DNA of 64,000 nt, taken from Cliona cf. orientalis. Lineage: Eukaryota > Porifera > Demospongiae > Clionaida > Clionaidae. Both the position numbers and the translations under genes were made by a program. The notes under the pieces were generated by a model that was not told where the DNA came from, made no database searches, and saw only the letters and a program-made list of their open reading frames with translations. This document shows positions 41,946-53,504 of this stretch, in pieces (within the stretch, counting starts at the first letter, position 1; each line of letters starts with the position of its first letter). The stretch spans positions 1,319,476 through 1,383,475 of the forward strand of contig OZ005700.1 of NCBI GenBank assembly GCA_963930775.1, in the 5' to 3' direction.

Positions 41946-44352
41946 CACATCTCAACTTGACTAGCTTACCTTGCTGAGCTTGGGGCGATCGTAAGGGAGC
42001 TCATTCTCACGGCTCACCAGTACGATCCGACCTTTGTACCCTTCCTGGCGCAGAGTCTCAGCACAGGCAACAGTGGCAGGTCCTGCAACAAAAAAATTAA
42101 ATATGTAAAAAGATGAATGCCATCAAGATAAAAGAATCTCAATTACTACACCACATGATCTCACTACACATCCTAGATTACGTTACATGTGCATAATGAA
42201 GCCATATCATGTAACTGGCAGGCACACAGACATGACTTGAAATGTATCACATATTAGAGGGTGGAATGCTACAAGTAGGTCTCCATGGAGTTAAAGAAAA
42301 TATTAGTTAATATTATTCCTCCTACCTCCTCCTAGCAAGACAAAGGTCCTCTTGTCTTCGCTGGTGTTTGCCGGGCACATGGAGGCTGTCTTTCGGAAGT
42401 TGGCCAGAGCCTTCTTCTCAGCCTTCAGCACCACATTGTCCCCATCCACACGAACCTGCACTCACCATCACATGTGTGTGTGTGTGTGTTGATGATGTGT
42501 GATTTTTACGGAGTAGCTGGCCCAAATAAGACATACTAAATTGAATTTATTTCGATCATTGTACATGGTTCGGCCAATCTAACCTAGTTTGACAGTTTCC
42601 ATGGCCAATTATTGCTCAAAATACATTAATTTTAGTGGTATTTACAATTATATTGGACAATGCCTATTTAGCTTATCTAAACCAGTTTACACTGGTCATT
42701 CAGGCCAAACCCTGGTCAAATGAGGAGCAAACGCAGTGTAAATCTCAGCTTGGCTGAAGCTGTTGAGTGGCCAGTACATAAAATTTACACACTACTATCA
42801 TCTATTTACTCCTGGCTGCAGCTGTCCCTGGTGGGGGGAGCCATGGCCACTTGCCAGAAATAAAGAAAGAGTTGTAAAAGTGTTGCATGCCCATTACAGG
42901 TAGTTTAGCTACAGTTTCCTGCTTTATGATTTCACTCACTTACTCACAGCGCATGAATCATGAGGCCCCCACACCAAAACAAAGTGACCACAGGCACACA
43001 CCATCAAGCCTAACAACTCCCCATATTGACACAAGATTCCGTCATCTTAACTTGTATACTGTTTATGTGGTCAAAAGGAAAGCCAGTGTCGTGATAATAT
43101 TATTATTATGTTGTTAATTTTACAGACTTCTAAGTGCTGGCATGACTGTTGCACTCCATTATCCCACATCACTAAAACACTATGATTCAACAGAACTGAA
43201 GGTTACGATAATATTATGCCTCCATTAGGTCAGACTGTCAATACTAATATTCTCATCTTATGATAAATGAACTAATATTAAATTCATCGTCTTGCTTTAT
43301 GCATAAAGTATCAGTGATCTCTTACATGCAGCTATGATATGATACGTTCACTAATACTAATAGTTTTACCAGGAAGCAGGGCACATCTATTACGCTCAGG
43401 CCTAAATCTCGTAACACAAAATTGTGTAACTGTTACTCTTTAGTTGTGCTACATTGACTACTAGTAGTAGCATTACCTGAAAGCAAGGTACATTGTCAAG
43501 GCCGGGAAACTCTTCAATGTCTCCGGTCTTTGTGTTGAAGCAAGCTCCGTGCCACGGACAGCGGACACGACCATTGCCAAGGTAACCCTTGGCCAAGGGG
43601 GCTCCGTAGTGGGTGCACTTGTGCCCAATGGCGGAAAATTCGCCATTCTGGCGGACCAGGAGTGCTTTGGAGTCACCAATGTCCACCTCTTTCATTCTGT
43701 AGAGATTACGTACATGCATGTGTAGGCTCCATAATAATAATTATTCACAATAATATTTTTTATGGCTATTTGGATACATTATTTATTTATATGTGAGAAT
43801 ATTCATATATTCTTTCCCCAGGGTCATGTAACAAATAGTGACAACTCACTCATTATCTCCAAAGTCTGAGACCTTGGCCACCACGGCTTCCACGTATTCC
43901 TCAGCCATCGTCACTTCTGATTCTGCTGCCTGTTGATCAGTTGGTACCTCTTGCTGTCTTTGGTGCTGTTCACTAGTCCCTCGATCGTTATAGACCGGAT
44001 TCTCGACTTGTCCCTGAGCTGCTTGGTCCCCCGCCTGCTGCTGCTCGCCTTCTCCGTTTGCTATGCCCCTTTTATCCTTATCTTTCGAGGCACCGGATCC
44101 CATACTGCGGGTATTACCAAAAGCGGGAAGATTGGAGGAAATGGATCGGGTATCAAATTTTAGAGCCTGCTGTTGCAGCGACCACAACCAAACGGTGTGG
44201 GGAGGAGAGAGAGGTGTAGTTGCGATCGAGGAGTTGCTCCCTATGCTCCTTCTGAGCGCAAGGCAGTAGAAAGTCCACTTACTAGCGCAACCTTTACTGA
44301 TTGGGTTCTTCCTGGACAGCCCTCGAAAGCAGATGTTGCCTGCTATATTCAT
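39097..44352 (-). CDS. AIFM3: Apoptosis-inducing factor 3 (Rieske plus FAD/NAD oxidoreductase)
   Basis: Fourteen exons give 666 residues: 44352-43850, 43696-43477, 42455-42326, 42082-41970, 41868-41782, 41624-41533, 40858-40728, 40440-40325, 40136-40001, 39917-39841, 39771-39660, 39539-39441, 39350-39275 and 39205-39097. A basic, Ser-rich N-terminus could be a mitochondrial presequence, followed by a Gln-rich linker. A Rieske [2Fe-2S] domain has C195-x-H197 and C214-x2-H217 ([20 protein letters not shown]). The FAD-binding [15 protein letters not shown] and DRPKLSK follow, then the NAD-binding [13 protein letters not shown], and [13 protein letters not shown] with [18 protein letters not shown]. 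This order is that of AIFM3. The last exon may instead splice at AA|GTAGGT into a short exon near 39038 (KQNPDLNSHI, stop). GFOD ends 175 bp upstream on the same strand. Confidence 0.93.
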
Positions 44353-44527
44353 TGAGCTGCTCGTTTTATATAGACACGAGTGTCATGCGAACTAATTAGT
44401 ACGTACAAATGATGCGCGGTACTGATATGGCTTCAATAACTTAGCCACAATAATTTTATGCACGCACATCTCGTGACGATGACCGCGAATTTATACATAC
44501 AGCATGAACAGTGCGAGACACAAAAGC

Positions 44528-45781
44528 CTAAACATAAACAGGTCTATGGGTCTTTGGTGACGGCTCAGCATTCGATGAGGTCCAGAATGGATTATCGTTG
44601 TCCATCTCCACCAGGCTAGCCTTGGGGATGTCCACCCATTGCCCGGTCGAGTTAGACATGTGAATGGCATCTAGTACCGTCCTTATGTACAGACCATCTT
44701 CAAACGTCGCTGATGGGCCAGGAATGTTAGCAATTTGCGATGGAGGTGGACTGTGCATTCGAGGTTTCCCCCCCTTATCTCCCTTGACTGCACGTACCAA
44801 CTGCCTGGACTCGAGCACAGATCTTAAGCTTGTGAACATGACCCTATTCCCAACCATGATCTGGTGATAGTACGTGGCCGGAAATTTCATGTCTGGTGCT
44901 CCAAAATCCTCCATCTTACAGCCTTCTGTGTCCTGCTTGTAGAGGAGTACCTCTGCTTCGTTATTTTTACTTCCAAACAGGTCCACTCCTTTCAACACTA
45001 GTCGTCCGTTGGATCCGGTCACAGAAAATTCAAACTGGTACTGCCCAGGAGCGTGTGTGTTGAGAGTGATCGTCGCCGACAGTCCTTCGGTACACTGCAT
45101 CTGAAAGCAACAAAAATCGTCGCTAGTGATAGTTCTGTAGCCTTGGATGTTCCCCGTGTGCGGCCGAAAGGTGTTGAGTGTTCCGTGAACCTTCTTGGCT
45201 TGCTGCTTGCTGACAAACGTCACCAGATCGATGAGGTGGGACCCAAGCATATTGACGACCCCTCCCCCCATGGACGGATCACACTTCCAGCTGTAAGGTT
45301 CCTGCTGAATCAGCGATCCCATGGTCACCCGTGCCTCGACCACATGTAGCTTCCCGCAGTAGCCAGTCACAATGAGGTCTCGCATTTTGGTAATGGCCGG
45401 GAGAAATCTCATGTAGCTATCAAGAAGGCTCATCAACTGGTTATAGTAGCGAGAGAGACTGACCATCTTTTGAGCCTCGGACTGCCTGGAGGAGGGAGGC
45501 TTCTGACAGATACAGTGCTTCCCTGAAGTGAGAGCTTTGACGGCTACCTCAGCGTGCATTCCCGGCTCGGTGGCCACGTAGACCAAGTCCACATCTGGGT
45601 GAAGGAGAACCTCCTTGAAGTTGGCAGCTGCGAAGGGAATACGGAATTTTTCCGCCAATTTTCGGCAATTTTCTAGGTTCTTGCACCATAGGGCCGTTAT
45701 TTTGAAGTGTAGTGAGTGAAGGACGGGTACAAGAAGACTGATTTGATCAGGAGTACCAACAATTCCAATCTTGGAACACAT
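44528..45781 (-). CDS. GFOD: GFOD-type Gfo/Idh/MocA oxidoreductase, single exon
   Basis: One uninterrupted frame encodes 417 residues. The N-terminal Rossmann fold starts KIGIVGTPDQISLL and continues with VDLVYVATEPGMHAEVAVKA and GKHCICQKPPSS, the position of the E-K-P signature (here Q-K-P). The C-terminal Gfo/Idh/MocA fold includes GGGVVNMLGSHLIDLVTF and FEFSVTGSNGRLVLKG, and it ends with GLYIRTVLDAIHMSNSTG. This fits GFOD1/GFOD2 (about 385-390 residues in human). The enzymatic substrate is not established for the family. The lack of introns stands out among intron-rich neighbours. It lies head-to-tail with AIFM3. Confidence 0.9.
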   Translation of the reverse strand: MCSKIGIVGTPDQISLLVPVLHSLHFKITALWCKNLENCRKLAEKFRIPFAAANFKEVLLHPDVDLVYVATEPGMHAEVAVKALTSGKHCICQKPPSSRQSEAQKMVSLSRYYNQLMSLLDSYMRFLPAITKMRDLIVTGYCGKLHVVEARVTMGSLIQQEPYSWKCDPSMGGGVVNMLGSHLIDLVTFVSKQQAKKVHGTLNTFRPHTGNIQGYRTITSDDFCCFQMQCTEGLSATITLNTHAPGQYQFEFSVTGSNGRLVLKGVDLFGSKNNEAEVLLYKQDTEGCKMEDFGAPDMKFPATYYHQIMVGNRVMFTSLRSVLESRQLVRAVKGDKGGKPRMHSPPPSQIANIPGPSATFEDGLYIRTVLDAIHMSNSTGQWVDIPKASLVEMDNDNPFWTSSNAEPSPKTHRPVYV

Positions 45782-46038
45782 TTTATCCTCTAAAATTTTT
45801 TGACTCAGGCGATTGTGTAACTGATGAGTGACGTGATTCTTTGTGCCAAACGTGATGCGATGGGAGACTCAGTACACGAAGGTACGGCCCAGTGATAAGG
45901 TTGCCTTGTAAGAAAGACTGTGCAGCTGCCAAACCAGATCCGTCAGAACCCCCAACACTTGGTAATGGTCGTCGGGATGAGTTCGAGCGCCCTTGAGCGC
46001 ATGCGCAAGTGACGTATGGTAATGTAATGGTGTACGTA

Positions 46039-46811
46039 CCGTATTTCCTCGAGTAGACGCCGCGGCGACTAATCTTTTCGAATCCCGTTATATACCCGAA
46101 ACCCGCGCGCTTCGCGCGCCATAGGCGCACGGCCCAGCCCCCGTAGGGGGCTGGGCTAAATCACACAGTATTATAATATGAACGGCTAAGGCTAGGTAGG
46201 GTTTGGTTTAGGGTAGTGTTTGACACACAAGGGTTAGTACTACTATTGTCTATAAAGTCTTGACAAAAGAACAACTGGCAGCGGCGTTCACGGTGGTGTA
46301 GTGGCTAAGGCTCTGGTGTATGGATCCATGGACCCCTGTTCGATCCTCGCTCCATTTATTGATTTTCTTTTTTTTTTTTCCTTATACTCTGGAAATTTTC
46401 TAAGTTGGAAGCGGGTTTCGGGTATATAACGCCGCTCAATTTTTTCCCTCTGCTGAAACTAGCGGCGACTATTCGAGGGCGGCGACTACTCGAGGGCGGC
46501 GACAAAAACTTTCATAGTAGTAGAACTGCATACAAGAATAATGAAAAGGTTTGTTTTAAGCTCAATACCTAGCTGCTTTTCACCGTCTACCTTCGTCAGA
46601 AGCTTTACTAGTCTCTTGATGGCTTTCTCGCGTACAGTAGCACCGCTCGCAAGCACACGGACACCATTTAAGGGCGTGGCAAGTGGGCTCTAATTAGAGA
46701 GTGCGGCGATAATTCGAGGGCGGCGACAGTTAAGATCGGGCTTGTGTAGCTAGCGGCGACTATTCGAGTGCGGCGTCTATTCGAGGGCGGCGTCTGATCG
46801 AGGAAATACGG
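46039..46811. mobile_element. TIR element, CCGTA family, 773 bp
   Basis: The left end CCGTATTTCCTCGAG and the right end CTCGAGGAAATACGG-like (TCGAGGAAATACGG) are inverted, and TA flanks both. Subterminal repeats of CGGCGACTATTCGAG recur near the right end. There is no transposase frame, so it is a non-autonomous element. It contains the tRNA-like segment at 46289. Confidence 0.75.
46289..46353 (+). repeat. tRNA-like segment inside the TIR element
   Basis: The A box TGGTGTAGTGG (46294) and the B-box-like TGTTCGATCCT (46337) are at tRNA spacing. Stem pairing is poor, so it is probably a SINE or tRNA remnant. Confidence 0.45.
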
Positions 46812-46840
46812 TACGTGTGAGGCGAGGATGGAGTACAAAT

Positions 46841-46950
46841 CTGCATGATAATCACATCCACTATAGTATACATATAAAATTGGACGCGTGCGGTTCAACT
46901 GAGGATGTGATTATCTTGTTGTCGAGAGCCTGTGTATTTGCATGATAATC
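46841..46950. repeat. Foldback repeat with TAATCACATCC arms
   Basis: GATAATCACATCC occurs at 46846, its inverse GGATGTGATTATC at about 46903, and GATAATCACATCC again at about 46942. The arm is shared with the foldback at 51153. Confidence 0.5.
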
Positions 46951-47016
46951 ACATCCACTATACATCCCTACGCTTGCTTCTCTCGATTATCATGTACATG
47001 ATGCGTCATTAAGGTT

Positions 47017-47175
47017 TAGCCCAATGGGCTTTTCCATTAATAAAGGATACACCCCCACGGAAGACCAATAATTACTTCCTGACGGTATAAGCTATAAAAT
47101 TTTAATTACTTTCTTGATGGATATTTAGCCACTTTATATTAATTCTTGATGGTCAGCTAATGCAATTTTTTAATG
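47017..47175. repeat. Solo end of the CCATTAAT/CACCCCCACGGAAG element family
   Basis: CCCAATGGGCTTTTCCATTAAT followed by ACACCCCCACGGAAGACC matches, in either orientation, the ends seen at 54647-54802 and 55127-55514. The internal TTAATT...TTCTTGATGG motif is shared. Confidence 0.5.
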
Positions 47176-47555
47176 ATTCTAAACGGTGTTGTTAATAGTT
47201 GGAGGTATAATTAATTGATAGGGTATCACTAGAAAATGTTTTTCTTTACATGCATGATCTATATGTGACATTGTGTAGTTAATCGTCTAATTAATGCTAT
47301 CATGTGATGCACAGTGGAGTAGGAAACAACTGTACATTTGGGGGGGGGGGGCCCAAGGTACTCGGTCATGCGCGATGCAGGGACGTAAATTAGTCATAGC
47401 GGCTAGTTTCTAAACGCCTACCTTTTTTAACGCACATTACTGACATTAATCAGTATGCTAAAAATTAGACATTCGAGACCTTATCCTACTAATAAGCTAA
47501 GACTTTCTGGTCTTCTATCCTTGCTAAATATAATTAGCTATCCCCCCTTTTATTA

Positions 47556-48254
47556 CCCCGCGTGCGCGCATGCGCAGCAGGGGGTAAAGCAATCGGTTTG
47601 TCTGTCGTCTGTTGTCTGTTGTCTGTCCGCACAAAAATCGGCAAATCTCAACATTTAGGCAAAAGTAGGATCAATAAATGGGATAAAATGATGTAAGACA
47701 GCGAAAAAACACCTTCTGTCTCATTCTTAACACTAGGCAATACCCAGGGAAGCTACAAATCGTGCAAGTATGTCGGACACGCCTACTTCGGACACGCCCA
47801 CCTAGTACTTCCTCAAGTCTATTGCGCATGCTCGAGCTGCTCTCTATTTCCAGGGAGTCTACTACGCATGCTCGAACGGCTCTACAGCATACTTCCAGCT
47901 CAAAATTTGTGATCGTGGACCTCAGAAGGGAACGACAAAGTTCATGAGTAGCAAGAGATCCAGAGAAGCTACAAATCGTGCGAGTATATCAGACACGCCC
48001 ACCTACTAGGGTAGTAGTACCACATGAAATCTATTGCGCATATATAATATACTCGAGCTAATCTAGGGAGTCTACTGTGCATGTTCAATCTGCTCTACAG
48101 CATACTTCTAGCGCAAAATTAATGTCATTTGTGATCATGGATCTCAGAAGGGAACGAAAAAGTTCATGAGTATATAGCAAGAGATTAAACTTCAAAGAAT
48201 AGAGGTCTCTAACAAGAGGCATGGCCATGGACGATATTGCCATGGCACGCGGGG
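47556..48254. mobile_element. Nested TIR element (CCCCGCGTGC ends) with internal duplication
   Basis: CCCCGCGTGC and GCACGCGGGG are inverted ends flanked by TA on both sides. Inside, about 215 bp are tandemly duplicated (47755-47965 and 47966-48186), both copies carrying ACAAATCGTGC, TCTATTGCGCAT and TCAGAAGGGAACGA. Confidence 0.55.
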
Positions 48255-48287
48255 TATGTGCTCTATGAGCTCTAGTTGGAGGGGCCA

Positions 48288-48288
<1 letters not shown>

Positions 48289-48323
<35 letters not shown>
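48289..48323. repeat. Poly-C tract, ~35 bp
   Basis: An uninterrupted C run near the right end of the hAT-like element. Its length is likely to be unreliable in any assembly. Confidence 0.9.
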
Positions 48324-48324
<1 letters not shown>

Positions 48325-48586
48325 TTCCTACTCCACTGATGCATATATGGCAACTTAACACACATTCAGAAGGGGGGTTGGGGGGGTGAAGGAGAGAACT
48401 ATAGAGAGACTCCTAGAAGTTATAGGAAACCAGTTAGCTCACTTTAATTAACATTACAGAGGATTCAACAATCCCATGGCCACACCTCTAGCTCATTACT
48501 ACTATGTTTATTTCCCTCTTGTAAGTCTATTATTCCTTGTCATGTTTCCAGGCCATGCATGGGCCACTTAACAACTTATCCTAGGG

Positions 48587-48659
48587 TAGCCTCATCCCCA
48601 GGCTCCCTGATGCATGCAACATTGAATAGCTGGGAATATAGGGCCTGGAAATGAGGTAT
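48587..48659. repeat. TAGCCTCG-type foldback (diverged)
   Basis: TAGCCTCATCCCCAGGC and the inverse GCCTGGAAATGAGGTA bound a short spacer containing GCAACATTGAA, as in the copy at 54358. Confidence 0.5.
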
Positions 48660-49462
48660 ATATATCCTAGGGGAAATATACTACAATATCTATGTCTTAA
48701 GGGGCTATCAAAGAATTATTATGGGCATGTAATGAGGGGAATAAGCCTACATAAAGGACTAAAGTGGGCAGCTTGAAGTGTAATTATGGGTATGTGATTG
48801 GGGTATGTAGGAGGGTTGAGATGAAGTGATTAGTTTATGTAGAGATGAAATGGGTAACATGATGGGAGTATGCAGTGATCAGTACTGTGCACATGGGTTT
48901 GTAATTTGGGGAATGAGGTGGATTTTTGTATGAGAGGGATGTGAGAGATGAAATGATCGGGACATTTGATAAAATGATTAGGGTATAATATTGTGTAAGA
49001 GAAATGAAGTAATAGGGCAGTATACTACTGTAGCATGTAGCCTCGTCCCGAGGCTCCTCCCTAACTTTTGAGGCTAACACACATGCAGTGAGATGGGCAT
49101 TTTGTATGAGAGATGAGTGGGGATATTATATTATGAGAGATGAAGTAATCAGGACATATGTGATTAGGGTATATACTATGCATGGGAAATGAAGTAATAG
49201 GGCAGTACACACACACTGAAATGGGTATGTGTATGAGAGATGTAAGTGGTTGCATGGGATATGTGCTTAAGACATGAAATGATTAGGATATGTGTGTGTG
49301 TGCATACCAGTGCTTGTGACTGGGGTATGTGCATGATATTGTGAAATGATTAAGGTATGTATATGAGAGATAAAGTGACAGGGATATTGAGAGGTGATGT
49401 GATTAGGGTATGCGTGATTAGGGCATGAGAAATGAAGGAATATAAGGCAGTACATGATAGTA

Positions 49463-50044
49463 CCGTATCCTCCTGAAAATAAGCCCCCCCCCCCCCTTTT
49501 TCAGCAGTAGACATGACCTAGACTGGGGAGGGGGCTTATTTTCGAACATGCACTTTCCCTCGAATATAAGCCCCCCTTGGACAATCCATTTGCGGTCGCC
49601 ATGTGGAAGGACGACACCATCATTTGTCATGTACCACGGGAAATATCCAGAGTTTGCTGAAAAGAGCAGCAACGAGATGACCTGTCAAGTAGACGGCAAC
49701 AGACAACAATCAGTGGTGGAGAAAGGACTTGTTGTTCCGTGTCTGTATGTCTTTAGAGGAAAGCAAAAAGCATCTTGACCAGCTCATAAGTGTCTTCGCC
49801 AAGCTAGAAATGCCTGCATAACAGAATGACTTCAAAACAGGCTGTTCTGAAAGCCACCACTGTATGCACTTTGTACTCGTAGTCAATTGAAGGGCGGGGT
49901 TACGTACGTACGTACGCGCTTGCGCGCGTGCGTGTACGTGTGCAGTCTACTTGGTGGGAGGGGGGCTTATAGTTGAGGCAAACATACCTGTGCAAGAACT
50001 TGAGGGTCAAAGAGGGGAGGGGGCTTATTTTCGGGAGGATACGG
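49463..50044. mobile_element. TIR element, CCGTA family, 582 bp, with empty site in copy 2
   Basis: CCGTATCCTCCTGAAAATAA and the inverse TTATTTTCGGGAGGATACGG bound it, with TA on both sides. G/C-runs sit just inside the ends. The flanks align with the uninterrupted repeat at about 52126-52145. No transposase frame is present; the short plus-strand frame at 49548 has no recognisable motif. Confidence 0.8.
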
Positions 50045-50660
50045 TATATGACACACATGCAGTGACATGGGTATGTGCATGAGAAATGTGAGTGGTTGCA
50101 TGGGGTATGTGTTTATTAAGACATGAAATGATTAGGATATGTGTATGTGTATGTGCATACCAGTGCTTGTGATTGGGGTACATTGTGAAGTGAATGCATG
50201 AGACATAAAGTGACTTGGATTGGAACATATGTGAGAGGTGATATGATTAGAGTATGCATGATTAGGTGGCTATACCATGGCTCTAGAGAGCCTAGTACTG
50301 AAATCAGCTTGTGTACACAGACACCTACAAGTATGTCTGATGCCCTCACCACTACTACTGCAACCTGGGTGATGGTGGTTTCACACCTAGATGTGTTACC
50401 ACAGTTATGAAAGTGCCTGCAACTTGCCTGGGCATGGTTCAGATCTCTGCACAACACACCACAAAACGGCAGGACACACTCATGCTTGCTTTCAGATTAA
50501 CTCTTAATTGCTTGAAATTTGATTCCCACTATGATCTTGCTCATCCGTATACAAGAGACGTACAATTTATAGTCCTATGGTCCTCTATACATGTGTGCCC
50601 AACTGTCACTGATGACTTACATTCCACTAGTTTGAATATGAGAATAGCATGCTAAGTTAG

Positions 50661-50690
50661 CCAAGAGCGCATAAGAACTATGCGCTCTTG
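50661..50690. repeat. Hairpin, conserved in both duplication copies
   Basis: CCAAGAGCGCATA and TATGCGCTCTTGG pair around AGAAC. The counterpart in copy 2 is at about 52807-52842. Confidence 0.6.
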
Positions 50691-50987
50691 GTTAGGTATA
50701 ATGTTGTAGAGAGCTACAGGGGCATGCATGAACCTATAGCTAGTACATATGCATGTAGGTGTATACTATAACATGTAACAGGTATAAATGCATGTACCAT
50801 GCGTATACATTTTTATGCTCAATGTGGTACTAGGTTGTTTCTACAAACATTATTGCAAACCATTTGTAGCAGCATGGTGGGCCAGTCTGAGCTTCAGGAC
50901 ATACTACTGGGATGGTGTATACGCATGCATGAGCTATTAGTAACTTGAAAAGGTAGGGGTGTATACAACTCTCTTAATGAGAGCTCA

Positions 50988-53130
50988 GGGGAAATATACT
51001 ACAATATCTATGTCTTACGTACGGGGCTATCAAAGAATTATTATGGGCACGTATTGAGGGGAATAAGTAATTAAGGACTAAAGTGGGCAGCTCAAAGTGT
51101 ATGTGATTGGGTATGTATAGGAGGGATCGATGAGATGAAGTGATTAGAATAATTAATCACATCCTTCTGAGTGCAATTTGGAAATTATCACACAAGTAAC
51201 TGCCAGTTGGAAAGCTTGAAATTGCATGAGGTGAAGCCAAGTGCAATTTAAATTGCTTTACAACTGGCAGTTACAAGTGTGATTATTTCCAAATTGCACT
51301 CAGAATTAAGGATGTGATCAATTACTAATCATATGAAGCGCTTATGTAAGGACACCTATCTACTTGACTAACAGACCACTAGCTGTAGTATAGGTCCACT
51401 AAGTAAACAGAAGCCTGGCTACCCCCACAAGGTGAAGGGGTGCTTTGTAGAGCTTGTGTAGCATCAGCAGGTTTCGTGGCTTTCTTCTTGACCTTGCAGC
51501 TGTACTAACAAAACGAAGGGTGATTTTACCCAATCAGCACGTGATTAGGTGAAAGCTGTAATTAAATTAACACCGTAGCCAATCAGTGAGCGATTATACT
51601 TGCACTGTTAGATACAAGAATTATTGCCTACTTCTCTATGGGAGTTTACTGTAGTCACTTAGTACATCATATTATGATTACGGTGCATAAAAGATGAAAT
51701 GGGTAATGTGATGGGAGTATGCATAATATTATGATGAAGTGATCAGTGGGTGGGAATGAGATGCATTTTTGTATGAGAGGGATGAAATGATCAGGACATA
51801 ATTATAAATGATTAGGGTATGTGTATGAGAAATGAAGTAATAGGGCAGTACACAATTATAGTAGTATAATATGACACACAGTAGTGAGATGGGTATGTGT
51901 ATGAGAGATGCGAATGGTTGCATGGGGTATGTGCTTAAGACATGAAATGATTAGGATATATGTATGGTGTATGTGTGTACCAGTGCTTGTGATTGGGGTA
52001 TGTGCATGACAACATGAAGTGATTAAGGTATGTATATGAGAGATAAAGTGACAGGGATTGGAATATGTGAGAGGTGATGTGATTAGGGTATGTGTAGTTA
52101 GGGTATGAGAAATGAAGTAATAGGGCAGTATATGACACACAGTGAGATGGGTATGTGTATGAGAGATATGAGTGGTTGCATGGGGCATGTGTTAAAGACA
52201 TGAAATGATTATGATATGTGTATATGTATGTGCATACCAGTGCTTGTGTGTGTATAACATTGTGAAGTGATTAAGGTATGTATATGAGAGATAATTGGAA
52301 TATGTGAGAGGTGATGTGATTAGGGTATGCGTGATTAGGGTACGCGTGGTAAGGGTATGCATGATTAGGGTATGCATGCTTAGGTGGCTATACCATGCTC
52401 AGAAGTCTAGTGAGCCTAGTACTGAAAATCAGCAGACACCCACAAGCATGTCTAGTGGGGAAACCACTACTACTGCCACCTGGGTGGTGATGGTGGTTTC
52501 ACACCTAGATGTATTACCACATATTGCTGTAACTTGCCTGGGCATGTTTCAGATCTCTGCCCAACACACCACAAAAACGTACACTCTAGCTCTGCTCCTC
52601 TGACTCAGTAGATTTCATCTGCACACACCCATGCTTGCTCTCAGATTAATTAACTCTTGCTTGAAATTTGATTCCAACCATGATCTTGCTTATCCATACA
52701 AGAGACAATAATTTATAGCCCTATGGTCCTCTATACATGTGTGCCCAACTGTCGCTGATGACTTACATTCCACTAGTTTGAATATGAGAATAGCATGCTA
52801 AGTTATCCAAGAGAGCATATTAAGAACTATGCGCTCTTGGTTAGGCATAATGTTGTAGAGAGCTACTTTCAGGGGCATGCATGAACCTATAGCTAGTACA
52901 TGCATGTAGGTGTATACTATAACATGTAACAGGTATAAATGCATGTACCATGTGTATACATTTTTATGCTCAATGTGGTACTAGGTTGTTTCTACAAACA
53001 TTATTGCAAACCATTTGTAGCAGCATGGTGGGCCAGTCTGAGCTTCAGGACATACTACTGGGATGGTGTATACGCATGCATGAGCTATTAGTAACTGGAA
53101 AAGGTAGGGGTGTATATACTACTTTCTTAA
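50988..53130. repeat. ~2.3 kb tandem duplication, copy 2
   Basis: It starts with the same GGGGAAATATACTACAATAT and ends with the same GTAGGGGTGTATA. It lacks the 582 bp element of copy 1 but carries the foldback at 51153 and about 300 bp of sequence without a counterpart (51340-51660). Confidence 0.8.
51153..51324. mobile_element. Foldback element, ~172 bp, long arms
   Basis: The left arm (TTAATCACATCCT, GAGTGCAATTTGGAAAT, GTAACTGCCAGTTG) is repeated inversely at the right (CAACTGGCAGTTAC, ATTTCCAAATTGCACTC, AGGATGTGAT). Arms are about 64 bp with few mismatches. It is present only in duplication copy 2. Confidence 0.8.
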
Positions 53131-53504
53131 TGAGAGCTCAGCTAGGGATCCAAGCTGGTTGTGTCCCTTGTCCAATTAATACACAGTGCTGTCATACAAA
53201 TTAAGGTAAAATAGTGGTATGGGGAAAACTTCCTCAATAGTACCAAAAATGTTTAGCAATGAAAATGATCTATGAGTATCAATGTACCACACCAAGTCTG
53301 ATCTGTTGTTGATATTAAAATAATTTTCCTATAGGTTTGTGCTGTGGTTGGCACCTTTTTCCAACCACAAGCATGCACGGAAAATTACTAGGACCACTGG
53401 CATCGTTAAAAATAGTTTTCATAGCAAATTAGCAAAGGTCTATTGTGCAATGTTGGGCATCAGTTGTTCATGTGAAATGATTATCCAATTAAAGCCATGC
53501 AAGG

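Larger units (their letters stand above)
47312..48338. mobile_element. hAT-like non-autonomous element with G/C-tract ends
   Basis: CAGTGGAGTAGGAA at the left and TTCCTACTCCACTG at the right are inverted and have the CAGTGG form typical of hAT ends. Each is followed inward by a long G or C run. No clean 8 bp target duplication is visible. A second element is nested inside. Confidence 0.6.
48670..50985. repeat. ~2.3 kb tandem duplication, copy 1
   Basis: It begins with GGGGAAATATACTACAATAT and ends near GAAAAGGTAGGGGTGTATA. It contains imperfect ~50-70 bp minisatellite units (GAAATGATTAGG, ATGAGAGATG, GGGCAGTA). Copy 2 follows directly. A 582 bp TIR element interrupts this copy. Confidence 0.8.

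Noticed and set aside
49548..49778. Frame inside the 582 bp TIR element as a transposase fragment
   Set aside because: It is short, lacks any catalytic motif and runs across element-specific sequence with no counterpart in the other copies.
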